A DNA stretch of 8,998 bases from Ruminococcus sp. UBA3280 (GCA_002362175.1 DETU01000004.1:1-8998), one strand, 5' to 3'; shown: positions 1 to 6,828, counted from the stretch's first letter. Notes: generated from the letters alone by a model not told the origin. Translations and numbers: made by a program.

Positions 1-74
1 TATTTATAATACTATATTTTAAGTTTTTTTTCAAGAGTAAATCGAATATTTGACATTATTTACAATTTTTCACA

Positions 75-1220
75 TTATTTTTTGATAAAATTCACCAATA
101 TCTGCCCGAGACTGTAGTGGAAAGTAAGTTTTTCAACATCACTTTTTACTACAATATCAGTTTCGCATACTAAAGTATCACCGCTGTAAAATCCGGCTGT
201 TCCTATTTTCTGCCCTTTTGCAAGCGGTGCATTAAGATAGTCGGGCAATACGACTACCGTATTGAGTTCGCTTACATTTTTCGGAACTACCAGATTACTT
301 TGATTCTTCAGTTTTATTTCAACTGCCAAATCAACTCCGTTTTTTACTTTTATCGGCATAAGCATTTCGTCTGGAAACATTGTTGCCGTCACATGAAAAC
401 CGTTGAATCCCCTGTTTACGAGGTCTTTTGCTTTCTGAAACGACACATCATCGTTTTCCGCACCGAGAACGACAGCAATATAAACAGTACCTTCACTGTT
501 TCGTCCGCCCTCTGCAATGCAGTATCCTGATTTTTCCGAATGTGACGCTTTAAAGCCGATGTGACGCTCATAAGTACGTGAAAGTGTATTTTCGCTTACG
601 AGTTCCGCCTTTCCGTCCCTGACAAAGTCACGCCATGTACAGAAATATCGCTCCAAAGCATCATATTCAGAAAGTTTCGCACAGATTATTGACAAATCAT
701 GTGCAGTGGTATGCTCCCGCTCGTCATAGTACCCATAGGGAGAATAAAAAGCGGTATCACGCAGACCAAGTTCAAATGCTCTGCTGTTCATACGCATGAC
801 GAAGTTTTCTACTGATTGTTCGGAATATTCGGCAAGAACCGTCATTGCGTCGTTTGCATTGCCGATTATCACAGCTTTCAGGAGTTCTTCGGCGGTAATA
901 CTTTCATTCGGTTCAATCCACACCACAGCACCGTCAGTACCGGCGACAGCCTGTGACGCTGTCATAACAGTGTTTAGCGTATATTTTCCGTTTTCAATAT
1001 CCTCCGCTATCAGAAGCACCGACATCAGCTTGCTCATCCAGCCTACATTCAACTGCAAATCAGAGTTATATTCATCAAGAACAGCACCTGTACGTGCTTC
1101 TATCAGAATATGTGCCGAATATTTTTCCTGAACATCTTCAGCCTCGTCAGCAGAAATAAACAGCATAGATGTAAGCAGTGCCAGAAGCACCGCCGTTATC
1201 TTTTTTAAAACATTTTTCAA
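75..1220 (-). CDS. DacF/PBP5-like S11 peptidase homologue, catalytic motifs lost (probable pseudoenzyme)
   Basis: The 381-residue protein has an N-terminal hydrophobic signal segment (about 4-23), an S11 D-Ala-D-Ala carboxypeptidase-like domain (about 34-270), a PBP5 C-terminal beta domain (about 275-365) and a terminal amphipathic stretch that could anchor it to the membrane. Family landmarks are clear: AHILIEARTGAVLDEYN, IEPNE, NANDAMTVLAEY and GYCIAEGG. However, all three active-site motifs are changed. SxxK reads W61-M-S-K64, so Trp replaces the nucleophilic Ser. SxN reads N121-A-N123, and KTG reads K224-A-S226. Only the motif lysines and the SxN Asn remain. Normal members trim the terminal D-Ala of peptidoglycan stem peptides outside the membrane; this one is probably non-catalytic, perhaps a peptidoglycan-binding or regulatory protein (inference). 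The start is TTG at 1220, with GGAGG nine bases upstream; the nearby ATG at 1213 is out of frame. It lies 67 bases after the VanY-like gene and is probably cotranscribed with it. Confidence 0.85.
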   Translation of the reverse strand: MKNVLKKITAVLLALLTSMLFISADEAEDVQEKYSAHILIEARTGAVLDEYNSDLQLNVGWMSKLMSVLLIAEDIENGKYTLNTVMTASQAVAGTDGAVVWIEPNESITAEELLKAVIIGNANDAMTVLAEYSEQSVENFVMRMNSRAFELGLRDTAFYSPYGYYDEREHTTAHDLSIICAKLSEYDALERYFCTWRDFVRDGKAELVSENTLSRTYERHIGFKASHSEKSGYCIAEGGRNSEGTVYIAVVLGAENDDVSFQKAKDLVNRGFNGFHVTATMFPDEMLMPIKVKNGVDLAVEIKLKNQSNLVVPKNVSELNTVVVLPDYLNAPLAKGQKIGTAGFYSGDTLVCETDIVVKSDVEKLTFHYSLGQILVNFIKK

Positions 1221-1287
1221 ATTGTACCGCCTCCCTCTATGAAATATATATGAGGGAAACGTATTGGGTATTACGGAAAGACAGTTG

Positions 1288-2241
1288 TCAGCATTTGATT
1301 GATGTTATAATAAAACTGTCTGTATTTGTGCCTGAAATGATATAATTTCTTGAAACAGGCACATATGCGGATGTTGTTTCTCCTGTTGATTTGACACTAT
1401 ATATATCATACAGTGTACCGTCCAGATTATACGATAACGGGTGGTCAAATGTAAATCCTCCGAGAAATTCCAGATATTCCTCAAAGCACAATTCCAAATC
1501 TTTCATTATTGAAGCATGGATTTTTCCTATATACCGTAAATGCCAAGGACAGAAACCCGCTCCCGTTATGTCAGCTTTTCCTTCGGGATATCTTACAATA
1601 TATCCGTAATTATGACAATTGTCAACAATCCATTTTTCATCGTCACAGCCGTCATATGTAAGAACAGACGTTCCCACATTGACCGCCAAATCAATAGTAT
1701 TTCCCGTAGATGATTCAGGAAAGAACTGCGGACAGTAAGAACCTTCGCCCGTATATGTGTCTGTAGTTCCGTAAACAAGAAAATTGGAACGTCCTGTTGC
1801 CTCATAGTAATCTGCCATCATGAAATTCAGAGCCGTTGCGGCTTCCTCATTCAGAATGACAGGGTCTGTTTCGTTTACAAGAGTGTAGTAATCATTTCTG
1901 TAGTTAACAAGATTGACTGCCGGCATCATATCAAGAGAAACGTAAGGGTGTTCATAATCAACATAAACAAGCGTCCCTGAAACAAGCTGTGTTGCAGATA
2001 TATCAAATTCGGCATAACCTTCAGGTAATTCTTCCTGCTGATTCATCTCCGAATTTTCAAGACTGTCTGCTTCGGGGTTTCCTCCTGTGTTGTATGTTTT
2101 GACAATACCGTTATCGACTATAATATTCGGGTCCGTATTCATAAACAACGCTCTTCGCAGAGCGTCAGCCGCAAAAAGAACGCCTGCGATTATGAACATA
2201 GTAATAATCAGACGACCTTTTCTAAGGCGTGTATTTACCAT
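1288..2241 (-). CDS. VanY/LdcB-like M15B peptidase homologue, membrane-anchored, active site degenerate
   Basis: This 317-residue protein begins with a basic N-terminus and one membrane segment (about 11-27), then an acidic linker, then an extracellular M15B D,D-/L,D-carboxypeptidase-like domain (about 130-250). The C-terminal motif block WIVDNCHNYGYIVRYPEGK followed by PWHLRYIG is diagnostic. In active relatives zinc is held by His, Asp and His, and a Glu is the base. Here the first His position of the SEHQTGLAVD-type motif is Ser177, while Asp184 is kept. EPWH reads C231-P-W-H234, so the catalytic Glu is Cys. The SGYRS substrate motif is also unrecognisable (VYGTTDT, 157-162 region). Loss of enzymatic activity is therefore likely but not proven. 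The start chosen is ATG 2241, with GGAGG exactly eight bases upstream; a 66-codon upstream extension is open in the same frame but reads as remnant sequence. The gene probably forms an operon with the S11-like gene downstream. Confidence 0.8.
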   Translation of the reverse strand: MVNTRLRKGRLIITMFIIAGVLFAADALRRALFMNTDPNIIVDNGIVKTYNTGGNPEADSLENSEMNQQEELPEGYAEFDISATQLVSGTLVYVDYEHPYVSLDMMPAVNLVNYRNDYYTLVNETDPVILNEEAATALNFMMADYYEATGRSNFLVYGTTDTYTGEGSYCPQFFPESSTGNTIDLAVNVGTSVLTYDGCDDEKWIVDNCHNYGYIVRYPEGKADITGAGFCPWHLRYIGKIHASIMKDLELCFEEYLEFLGGFTFDHPLSYNLDGTLYDIYSVKSTGETTSAYVPVSRNYIISGTNTDSFIITSIKC

Positions 2242-2700
2242 TATCATTTCCTCCGAAATCGTTATGCACTTTCCAAAGGTAATCGGGAATATAACAATTC
2301 CGTCCATGGATTTTTCACAATCCGTTTTTACCTCATGTATTGTGACATCGGGCATTTCGTCGCCGTACATACGGCAGAAAAAATTGCTCGTAAAAGTCAG
2401 CCTGCGGATTATTTTCCATAGGCGACACTTTGTACTCATAGGCAGAAATAATTTTACGGCAGATATCGTTCTGAATTGCGTACTCCAGAATTAACGCCAT
2501 ATATATGTTTGCTGTACTTTGATTCTCCTCAGTGAAATGAGTACAGGTTGAGAGATAATTTCTTTTTCATTATAAAAAACATTCTCTGCTGAATATTTTG
2601 AATTGTCGTATTTTTCAGAATAGACATATTCTGTAATTTCCGTTAAACAGCCGTACCTGTGCGTACAGTGTAGGGATTTTATACCTTTGCATACGTCGCT
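2242..2700 (-). pseudogene. Frameshifted remnant of an unrecognised gene
   Basis: No intact gene fills the space between the minus-strand promoter and the VanY-like gene, but protein-like sequence continues across changing frames. One frame, open from about 2706 to 2491, reads TEITEYVYSEKYDNSKYSAE and on to PVLIS. A second frame, open 2566-2336 (77 codons), contains NIYMALILEYAIQNDICRKI and NNPQADFYEQFF. The first frame then resumes near 2365 with YGDEMPDVTIHEVK and GIVIFPITFGKCITISEE. The segments join naturally if one base was lost near 2530 and one gained near 2365. No start codon with a ribosome site was found at the 5' end, although an ATG at 2692 opens a 25-codon stub. I do not recognise the family. 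Assembly error is an alternative to genuine decay. Confidence 0.45.
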
Positions 2701-2708
2701 ACTATTTT

Positions 2709-2737
2709 ATTATAATGCAAATATCACAAAATGTCAA
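2709..2737 (-). promoter_or_regulatory. Consensus vegetative sigma factor promoter, minus strand
   Basis: On the minus strand TTGACA (2737-2732) is followed by a 17-base spacer and TATAAT (2714-2709), a perfect match to the housekeeping sigma consensus. It points into the frameshifted remnant and then the VanY-like and DacF-like genes, so it is the best visible promoter for that operon. The spacer contains the octamer TGTGATAT, which is also the half-site of the palindrome at 2779-2799. Confidence 0.85.
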
Positions 2738-2760
2738 GCCACCTGATAAAATTTAAGAAC

Positions 2761-2789
2761 TTGTTTCCATATAAAAAATGTGATATAAT
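2761..2789 (+). promoter_or_regulatory. Promoter for the small broken gene, plus strand
   Basis: TTGTTT (2761-2766), a 17-base spacer and TATAAT (2784-2789) form a good promoter facing right. The minus-strand promoter at 2709-2737 is back to back with it. An AAAGGAG ribosome binding site at 2807-2813 and ATG at 2822 follow at normal distance. The -10 element lies inside a perfect palindrome, so repression at this promoter is plausible. Confidence 0.75.
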
Positions 2790-2799
2790 ATATATCACA
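2779..2799. promoter_or_regulatory. Perfect 21-bp palindromic operator candidate over the -10 box
   Basis: The arms TGTGATATA and TATATCACA are exact inverted complements around a 3-base ATA centre. The -10 hexamer at 2784-2789 lies inside it. A third copy of the half-site, ATATCACA, lies at 2721-2728 within the spacer of the divergent promoter. A dimeric regulator acting on both promoters is a reasonable inference. No regulator gene is present in the window. The sequence is AT-rich, so part of the symmetry may be chance. Confidence 0.55.
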
Positions 2800-2821
2800 C
2801 CAAAGGAAAGGAGCAGACCAT

Positions 2822-3143
2822 ATGGATTATAATCTTGATATTGTTGTATCTGAAAATAATTTGTCAAAAATAGGAATAAATGAAATTAAATTTTTCTGGG
2901 CGGTACGGAACATTCACATACTCCCAAAAAATTTGAAACGGAAGATTCACTTGTACTGACATCATTTCACGACACAGAAAACATTGTTAAAATCAACGGA
3001 ATTGATAAGCCGATTATCCTGACTTCCATTGTGGCTGTGATGAACTGATAAACTATAATATTAAATGTACTGAAGAATCTGATATATCGGAAATAATATA
3101 CAGGGCATTTGTTGACAGCAAAAGCGTAATGATATACAAATAA
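2822..3143 (+). pseudogene. Small unknown gene broken by two frame changes
   Basis: A well-formed ribosome site (AAAGGAG, eight bases before ATG 2822) starts a frame reading MDYNLDIVVSENNLSKIGIN, which ends at TGA 2957-2959 after 45 codons. From the T-run at 2891-2895 another frame carries protein-like sequence, FLGGTEHSHTPKKFETED and then NIVKINGIDKPIILTSI, ending at TGA 3046-3048. From about 3036 a third frame reads CDELINYNIKCTEESD and then AFVDSKSVMIYK, ending at TAA 3141-3143 just before a terminator. Restoring one base near 2893 and one near 3034 gives a single protein of about 107 residues. I do not recognise the family. The intact promoter, ribosome site and terminator suggest recent inactivation, or sequencing error in a homopolymer. 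Confidence 0.6.
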
Positions 3144-3174
3144 AAAACTGTCGGAGAATATCCGACAGTTTTTT
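3142..3174. terminator. Bidirectional intrinsic terminator
   Basis: A run of six A, then CTGTCGGA, the loop GAATA, then TCCGACAG and six T form a hairpin whose arms are complementary over 14 bp when the A/T runs are included. It follows the plus-strand broken gene immediately and lies nine bases beyond the stop of the minus-strand oadB gene, so it can terminate both convergent transcripts. Confidence 0.92.
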
Positions 3175-3182
3175 ATTATTTA

Positions 3183-4409
3183 TTACTTGAACACTGCAAG
3201 CAAGAATCCCGCAGCAATTGCAGAACCGATTACACCGGCAACATTAGGACCCATAGCGTGCATGAGCAGGAAGTTTTTCGGGTTTGCTTTCTGACCTTCA
3301 ATCTGTGAAACTCTTGCTGCCATAGGTACAGCTGAAACACCTGCTGAACCAATGAGTGGATTTATTTTTCCGCCTGAAAGTTTATACATGAGTTTTCCGA
3401 CAAGCAGACCGCCTACTGTTGAGAAACAGAAAGCAGTAAGTCCGAGAATTATTATTCCCACGGTCTGCCAGTTCAGGAAACGTGAGCCGACAGTTGTCGC
3501 ACCGACTGAAATTCCGAGGAATACGGTTACTATATTCATAAGTGCATTCTGAACCGTATCGGAAAGTCTCTCGGTAACTCCGCACTCTTTCCAGAGGTTT
3601 CCGAGCATCAGACAGCCAATCAGCGGAGCAGTTGACGGAAGAAGCAGGATAACAAATACTGCCACTACAATCGGGAAAATAATTTTTTCTGTCTTGGAAA
3701 CTGTCCTGTTCTGCGTCATTACAACCTTACGTTCTTTTTCTGTTGTAAGCAGATTCATGAGACGTGGTTGAATCATAGGAATAAGTGCCATATATGAATA
3801 TGCGGCTATAGCGATAGGTCCGAGAAGATGAGGAGCGAGACGGGTTGTAAGGAAAATAGCCGTAGGGCCGTCAGCACCTCCTATAATTCCGATTGATGCG
3901 GCTTCTTCACCTGTGAATCCAAGACATACCGCACCGAAAAATGCAAGGAATACGCCCATCTGTGCAGCCGCACCAAGTAAAAGACTTTTAGGGTTTGCGA
4001 GAAGCGGTCCGAAATCGGTCATTGCTCCGACACCAAGGAATATAAGTGAAGGGTAAAGTCCCGATTTAACGCCTATGTACAGAATGTCCAAAAGACCTCC
4101 GTTAGCCATTATATGACCGTAACTGTGATAAAATTCGCTGTTATGGTCAAGAAAAGCGTCCCATAGTTCAGGGTGATAAAGTGCCTCCGCAGAACTTTCA
4201 CCGCCTGAAAAGAAGTTTGAAACGTTTACAAGCAGACAGCCGAAAGCTATTCCGACAAGTAACAGCGGTTCAAATTTTCTTTTTATTCCTAAGTAAAGCA
4301 GAAAGAATGAAATAAGTATCATTACGAGATTTTTAATACCGTCAATTGAAAGAAAGCCTGCGAATCCCGATTCTGACGCAAGAGTTTTAAGGGTTTCAAG
4401 AATATCCAT
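3183..4409 (-). CDS. oadB: Na+-pumping decarboxylase, beta (membrane) subunit
   Basis: This 408-residue polytopic membrane protein belongs to the OadB/GcdB/MmdB family. These subunits decarboxylate carboxybiotin and couple CO2 release to Na+ export. The family hallmark IIGGADGPTAIF (175-186) places the essential Asp at 180. The Tyr-containing helix IAAYSYMALIP (201-211) and the C-terminal motif MGPNVAGVIGSAIAAG (386-401, with Asn389 and Ser396) match residues implicated in Na+ and carboxybiotin chemistry in the Klebsiella enzyme. Length and motifs look normal and intact. The ribosome site is a run of G (GGGGGGA) just upstream of ATG 4409. It is the last gene of the four-gene operon and is followed by the 3142-3174 terminator. 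The family alone does not fix the substrate; the OadA-type partner points to oxaloacetate. Confidence 0.95.
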   Translation of the reverse strand: MDILETLKTLASESGFAGFLSIDGIKNLVMILISFFLLYLGIKRKFEPLLLVGIAFGCLLVNVSNFFSGGESSAEALYHPELWDAFLDHNSEFYHSYGHIMANGGLLDILYIGVKSGLYPSLIFLGVGAMTDFGPLLANPKSLLLGAAAQMGVFLAFFGAVCLGFTGEEAASIGIIGGADGPTAIFLTTRLAPHLLGPIAIAAYSYMALIPMIQPRLMNLLTTEKERKVVMTQNRTVSKTEKIIFPIVVAVFVILLLPSTAPLIGCLMLGNLWKECGVTERLSDTVQNALMNIVTVFLGISVGATTVGSRFLNWQTVGIIILGLTAFCFSTVGGLLVGKLMYKLSGGKINPLIGSAGVSAVPMAARVSQIEGQKANPKNFLLMHAMGPNVAGVIGSAIAAGFLLAVFK

Positions 4410-4421
4410 TTAAATCCCCCC

Positions 4422-4820
4422 TTATGCTATTACAACGAGCGGTGAACCTGTTTCGACAACTGCTCCCTTGCTTGTGACTACCTGTGCAATTATTCCGTCC
4501 TTGGAAGCTACAATTTCATTTTCCATTTTCATGGCTTCGAGAATTACAAGCACCTGACCTGATGTAACTTTATCCCCCTCTTTTACGTCAACTCTTATGA
4601 TATTGCCCGGCATAGGAGCGGAAATGGTTTCTCCTGATGCAAGGCTTACAGGAGCAGACGGAGCAGGTGCGGGAGCATTGTTTACGGGTGTTGAAACAGT
4701 TTCTGCTGCCGTAACTGACGGAGCAGGTGCAAGTGCTTCATATTCGTCCAGTAAAACAGCTTTTCCGTGTTCTACTTCAACTTCATATGTTTTTCCGTTA
4801 AGTGTTACTTTGTACTTCAT
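4422..4820 (-). CDS. Biotin carboxyl carrier subunit of the decarboxylase
   Basis: This 132-residue protein has a short N-terminal beta segment (1-30), a flexible Ala/Pro-rich linker (about 31-68) and a C-terminal biotinyl domain (about 65-132). The biotinylation motif EAMKMEN is at 95-101, with the modified lysine at Lys98. The carrier shuttles CO2 from the OadA carboxyltransferase site to OadB in the membrane. In enterobacterial oxaloacetate decarboxylase this domain is fused to the end of OadA; here it is separate, as in many Clostridia. GGAGG lies within the end of oadG, whose stop is two bases from this start, so translational coupling is likely. Twelve bases separate it from oadB. GcdC or MmdC would be alternative names, but the neighbouring OadA-type subunit favours the oxaloacetate enzyme. 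Confidence 0.94.
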   Translation of the reverse strand: MKYKVTLNGKTYEVEVEHGKAVLLDEYEALAPAPSVTAAETVSTPVNNAPAPAPSAPVSLASGETISAPMPGNIIRVDVKEGDKVTSGQVLVILEAMKMENEIVASKDGIIAQVVTSKGAVVETGSPLVVIA

Positions 4821-4822
4821 AA

Positions 4823-5155
4823 TTATTTGACCTCCTTAATGGAAATAAAGTGCAGTTCGTTTATAGGTTTTTTCATGGTGTCGGCAACAATAGCCATAAT
4901 CATTGCGGCTTCCTTGTCGGGAACGTCATAAAGCTTTATACGTCCTGCTGAACCTTTTGCGACAGGCTTTTCAATTGCAGGTTCGGGTTTTGTCTCTGTC
5001 TGAACAGGATTTTTTGATTTTTCGTCAGCAGACTTCGCCTCTTTTGACTTGAAAAATGCTCCCATACAGTAAAGCACCGCCATAAGCATAAGAAGTCCGG
5101 CAAAAACTACAGCATAGCCGAAAACCGCGGTAATTGCAGCATCTCCGATATTCAT
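4823..5155 (-). CDS. oadG: Decarboxylase gamma/delta subunit, OadG/MmdD-like
   Basis: This 110-residue protein has one N-terminal membrane helix (about 9-34), a charged Lys/Glu/Pro linker, and a short C-terminal segment containing KEAAMIMAIVADTMKKPI. This is the architecture of OadG/MmdD subunits, which anchor the carboxyltransferase and carrier to the membrane subunit and aid assembly. Sequence conservation in this family is low, so the call rests on architecture and on its position between oadA and the biotin carrier gene. The ribosome site TAAGGAGG overlaps the oadA stop codon, twelve bases before the start. Confidence 0.85.
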   Translation of the reverse strand: MNIGDAAITAVFGYAVVFAGLLMLMAVLYCMGAFFKSKEAKSADEKSKNPVQTETKPEPAIEKPVAKGSAGRIKLYDVPDKEAAMIMAIVADTMKKPINELHFISIKEVK

Positions 5156-5167
5156 AAGTCACCCTCC

Positions 5168-6568
5168 TTACATTGCCTCTATAGTATATACAGCTTCGTT
5201 TTCTTCCTTTTCCCTGCGTGTTTTAAGGAATTTCATTGTCTGGTCGGGATAGCATATGTAACTCATGATATCTTCTTCCGAGCGTGCAAGGTCTCCGAGA
5301 GCTTCGCGAGCCTGAACAAACTCCTCACCTGTTCTTTTCTTGTCCTCAATACGACAGTCAACAGGCTTACCGCCCTCACCGATAACCTTTGTAATAAGTT
5401 CCTCACTTACGGGAGCAGGTGCAATTCCGTATTCACCTTTTATATAGTTCTTGATTTCCTTTGAAATGTTTTTATAGCGTTCACCCACAAGAACATTTGT
5501 TACAGCCTGATTTCCGACCATCTGTGAAAGTGGAGTAACAAGCGGAGGATAGCCGAGGTCTTTTCTTACTTCGGGAATTTCTTTCAGTGCCTCATCAAAT
5601 TTGTCCATAGCGTGCATATCGGTAAGATTGGCAATCATATTTGAAAGCATACCACCGGGTACTTTATATACAAGTGCCTGTGCGTCAGTTGAGAGACTTT
5701 TCGGATTAATCTGACCGTTATCAACGTATTTCTGCTTTATCGGTTTGAAATAATCATTTACCTTGTTTATTATGTTTTCGTCAAGACCTGTTTCAATACC
5801 GTACTGCTGTAAAGCATAAAACATTGTTTCGGTTGATGGCTGTGAAGTTCCGCCCGAAAAACATGATGCCGCACAGTCTATTACGTCTATTCCCGATTCA
5901 ATAGCTTTTGTCAGTGTCATGTAAGCCATGCCCGTGGTACAGTGAGTATGCAATATAAGAGGAATGTCCCCTACTGCGTCTTTTATGCCCTTAATAAGAT
6001 GTTCTGCTTCATACGGTGTCATTGTACCTGCCATATCTTTAAGACAGATTGTCTGAAATCCCATTGTTTTGAGTTCCCTGCACATTTCAATGTACTTGTC
6101 TACTGTATGTACAGGACTTTGTGTATATGAAATACAACCCGAAGCTATAGTTTTCGGAGTAGCATATTTCATAGTCGCATCAAGAGCTGTTCCGAGATTT
6201 CGGAAGTCATTGAGAGCGTCAAAAATACGTATAATATCAATACCGTTTTTAATTGAAAGTTCAATGAATTTTTCAACAACGTCGTCATGGTAATGCTTGT
6301 AACCGAGCAGGTTCTGGCCTCTGAGAAGCATTTGCAGTCTGTTATTAGGGAGTCGTTTTCTTAGATTTCTGAGACGTTCCCACGGGTCTTCGTTGAGGTA
6401 TCTGAGACACGAATCAAATGTAGCTCCTCCCCAACATTCAATCGAATAGTATCCTGCTTTATCCATATCCGAAAGAATATCTTCATAGTCGGAATACGGG
6501 AGACGTGTAGCCATAAGTGACTGGTTAGCATCACGCAGGACAGTTTCTGTAATCTGTACTTTTTTCAT
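5168..6568 (-). CDS. oadA: Oxaloacetate decarboxylase alpha subunit (carboxyltransferase without biotin domain)
   Basis: This 466-residue protein is a TIM-barrel carboxyltransferase of the OadA / pyruvate carboxylase subunit B / transcarboxylase 5S family. It moves the carboxyl group of oxaloacetate to biotin, releasing pyruvate. The metal site is intact: Asp13 in ETVLRDANQS, Lys177 in CLKDMAGTMTPYEA (the carbamylated lysine in relatives), and His207 and His209 in LILHTHCTTGMAYM. Other family blocks include IECWGGATFD, LLRGQNLLGY and PLVTPLSQMVGNQAV. The protein ends after the carboxyltransferase and post-barrel regions; biotin is supplied by the separate carrier encoded downstream. It is the first gene of its operon, with AAAGGAGG nine bases before ATG 6568. 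In anaerobes such as this the complex can convert decarboxylation energy to a Na+ gradient. A pyruvate-carboxylase-like direction is less likely beside oadB and oadG. Confidence 0.94.
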   Translation of the reverse strand: MKKVQITETVLRDANQSLMATRLPYSDYEDILSDMDKAGYYSIECWGGATFDSCLRYLNEDPWERLRNLRKRLPNNRLQMLLRGQNLLGYKHYHDDVVEKFIELSIKNGIDIIRIFDALNDFRNLGTALDATMKYATPKTIASGCISYTQSPVHTVDKYIEMCRELKTMGFQTICLKDMAGTMTPYEAEHLIKGIKDAVGDIPLILHTHCTTGMAYMTLTKAIESGIDVIDCAASCFSGGTSQPSTETMFYALQQYGIETGLDENIINKVNDYFKPIKQKYVDNGQINPKSLSTDAQALVYKVPGGMLSNMIANLTDMHAMDKFDEALKEIPEVRKDLGYPPLVTPLSQMVGNQAVTNVLVGERYKNISKEIKNYIKGEYGIAPAPVSEELITKVIGEGGKPVDCRIEDKKRTGEEFVQAREALGDLARSEEDIMSYICYPDQTMKFLKTRREKEENEAVYTIEAM

Positions 6569-6606
6569 ATGTACATTCCTCCTTTAATTTACCTTGTTGC
6601 GTTACT

Positions 6607-6635
6607 ATTATAACATATATACGAAAAAATTTCTA
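6607..6635 (-). promoter_or_regulatory. Extended -10 promoter for the oad operon
   Basis: On the minus strand TATAAT (6612-6607) is preceded by TG-N (an extended -10). A 17-base spacer reaches the poor -35 TAGAAA (6635-6630). It is about 40 bases upstream of the oadA start. The region is very AT-rich, so the -10 is convincing while the -35 is weak. Confidence 0.6.
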
Positions 6636-6699
6636 TACTTTTTTCATATTTTTTTGGAATTTTATTTTTCAGTAAAAAATATATCTTCCTGTTCAGATG

Positions 6700-6732
6700 T
6701 GATAATTTTATGATAATTGTTGCATAAATGCA
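6700..6732. repeat. Tandem TGATAATT sites and a short palindrome in the divergent intergenic region
   Basis: TGATAATT occurs at 6700-6707 and again at 6711-6718, one helical turn (11 bases) apart. A TGCAT-AA-ATGCA palindrome follows at 6721-6732, just upstream of the -35 of the plus-strand promoter. Spacing and position suggest regulator binding between oadA and the metallochaperone operon. The sequence does not match the Bacillus Zur consensus I know, and the AT-rich context makes chance repeats possible. The rest of the 6569-6828 intergenic region holds only the two promoters. Confidence 0.35.
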
Positions 6733-6740
6733 CCTTTCAC

Positions 6741-6769
6741 TTGCTTTTATCGGAAAAAGATGTTATAAT
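6741..6769 (+). promoter_or_regulatory. Promoter for the COG0523 operon
   Basis: TTGCTT (6741-6746), a 17-base spacer and TATAAT (6764-6769) with a TG-N extended -10 form a strong housekeeping-type promoter. It lies about 60 bases before the ATG at 6829. Confidence 0.82.
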
Positions 6770-6828
6770 AAAATTGCACCGTATTTTTTGTATAGCGGTA
6801 GTATTATAAAAGTAAAGAAGTGTTTTAT

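Noticed and set aside
1..74. Possible terminator downstream of the DacF-like gene
   Set aside because: There are T and A runs but no convincing hairpin in the visible 74 bases; the true terminator may lie outside the window.
50..78. TTGACA followed 17 bases later by CATTAT on the plus strand
   Set aside because: The -10 match is poor, the region is very AT-rich, and it would fire antisense into the end of the DacF-like gene with no gene to serve.
2242..2439. A 66-codon N-terminal extension of the VanY-like protein beginning at ATG 2439
   Set aside because: The ATG at 2241 has an ideal GGAGG eight bases upstream and is followed at once by a typical basic N-terminus and membrane helix. The extension has no ribosome site, and part of it is out of frame with better protein-like sequence.
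2888..2896. Programmed -1 frameshift at AAATTTTTC in the small plus-strand gene
   Set aside because: The sequence is not a proper X XXY YYZ slippery heptamer in the starting frame, and a second frame change near 3034 would also be needed. Gene decay or sequence error is simpler.
4597..4830. A 77-codon plus-strand frame rich in Ala and Gly
   Set aside because: It is antisense to the Ala/Pro linker of the biotin carrier gene; its composition is explained by that.
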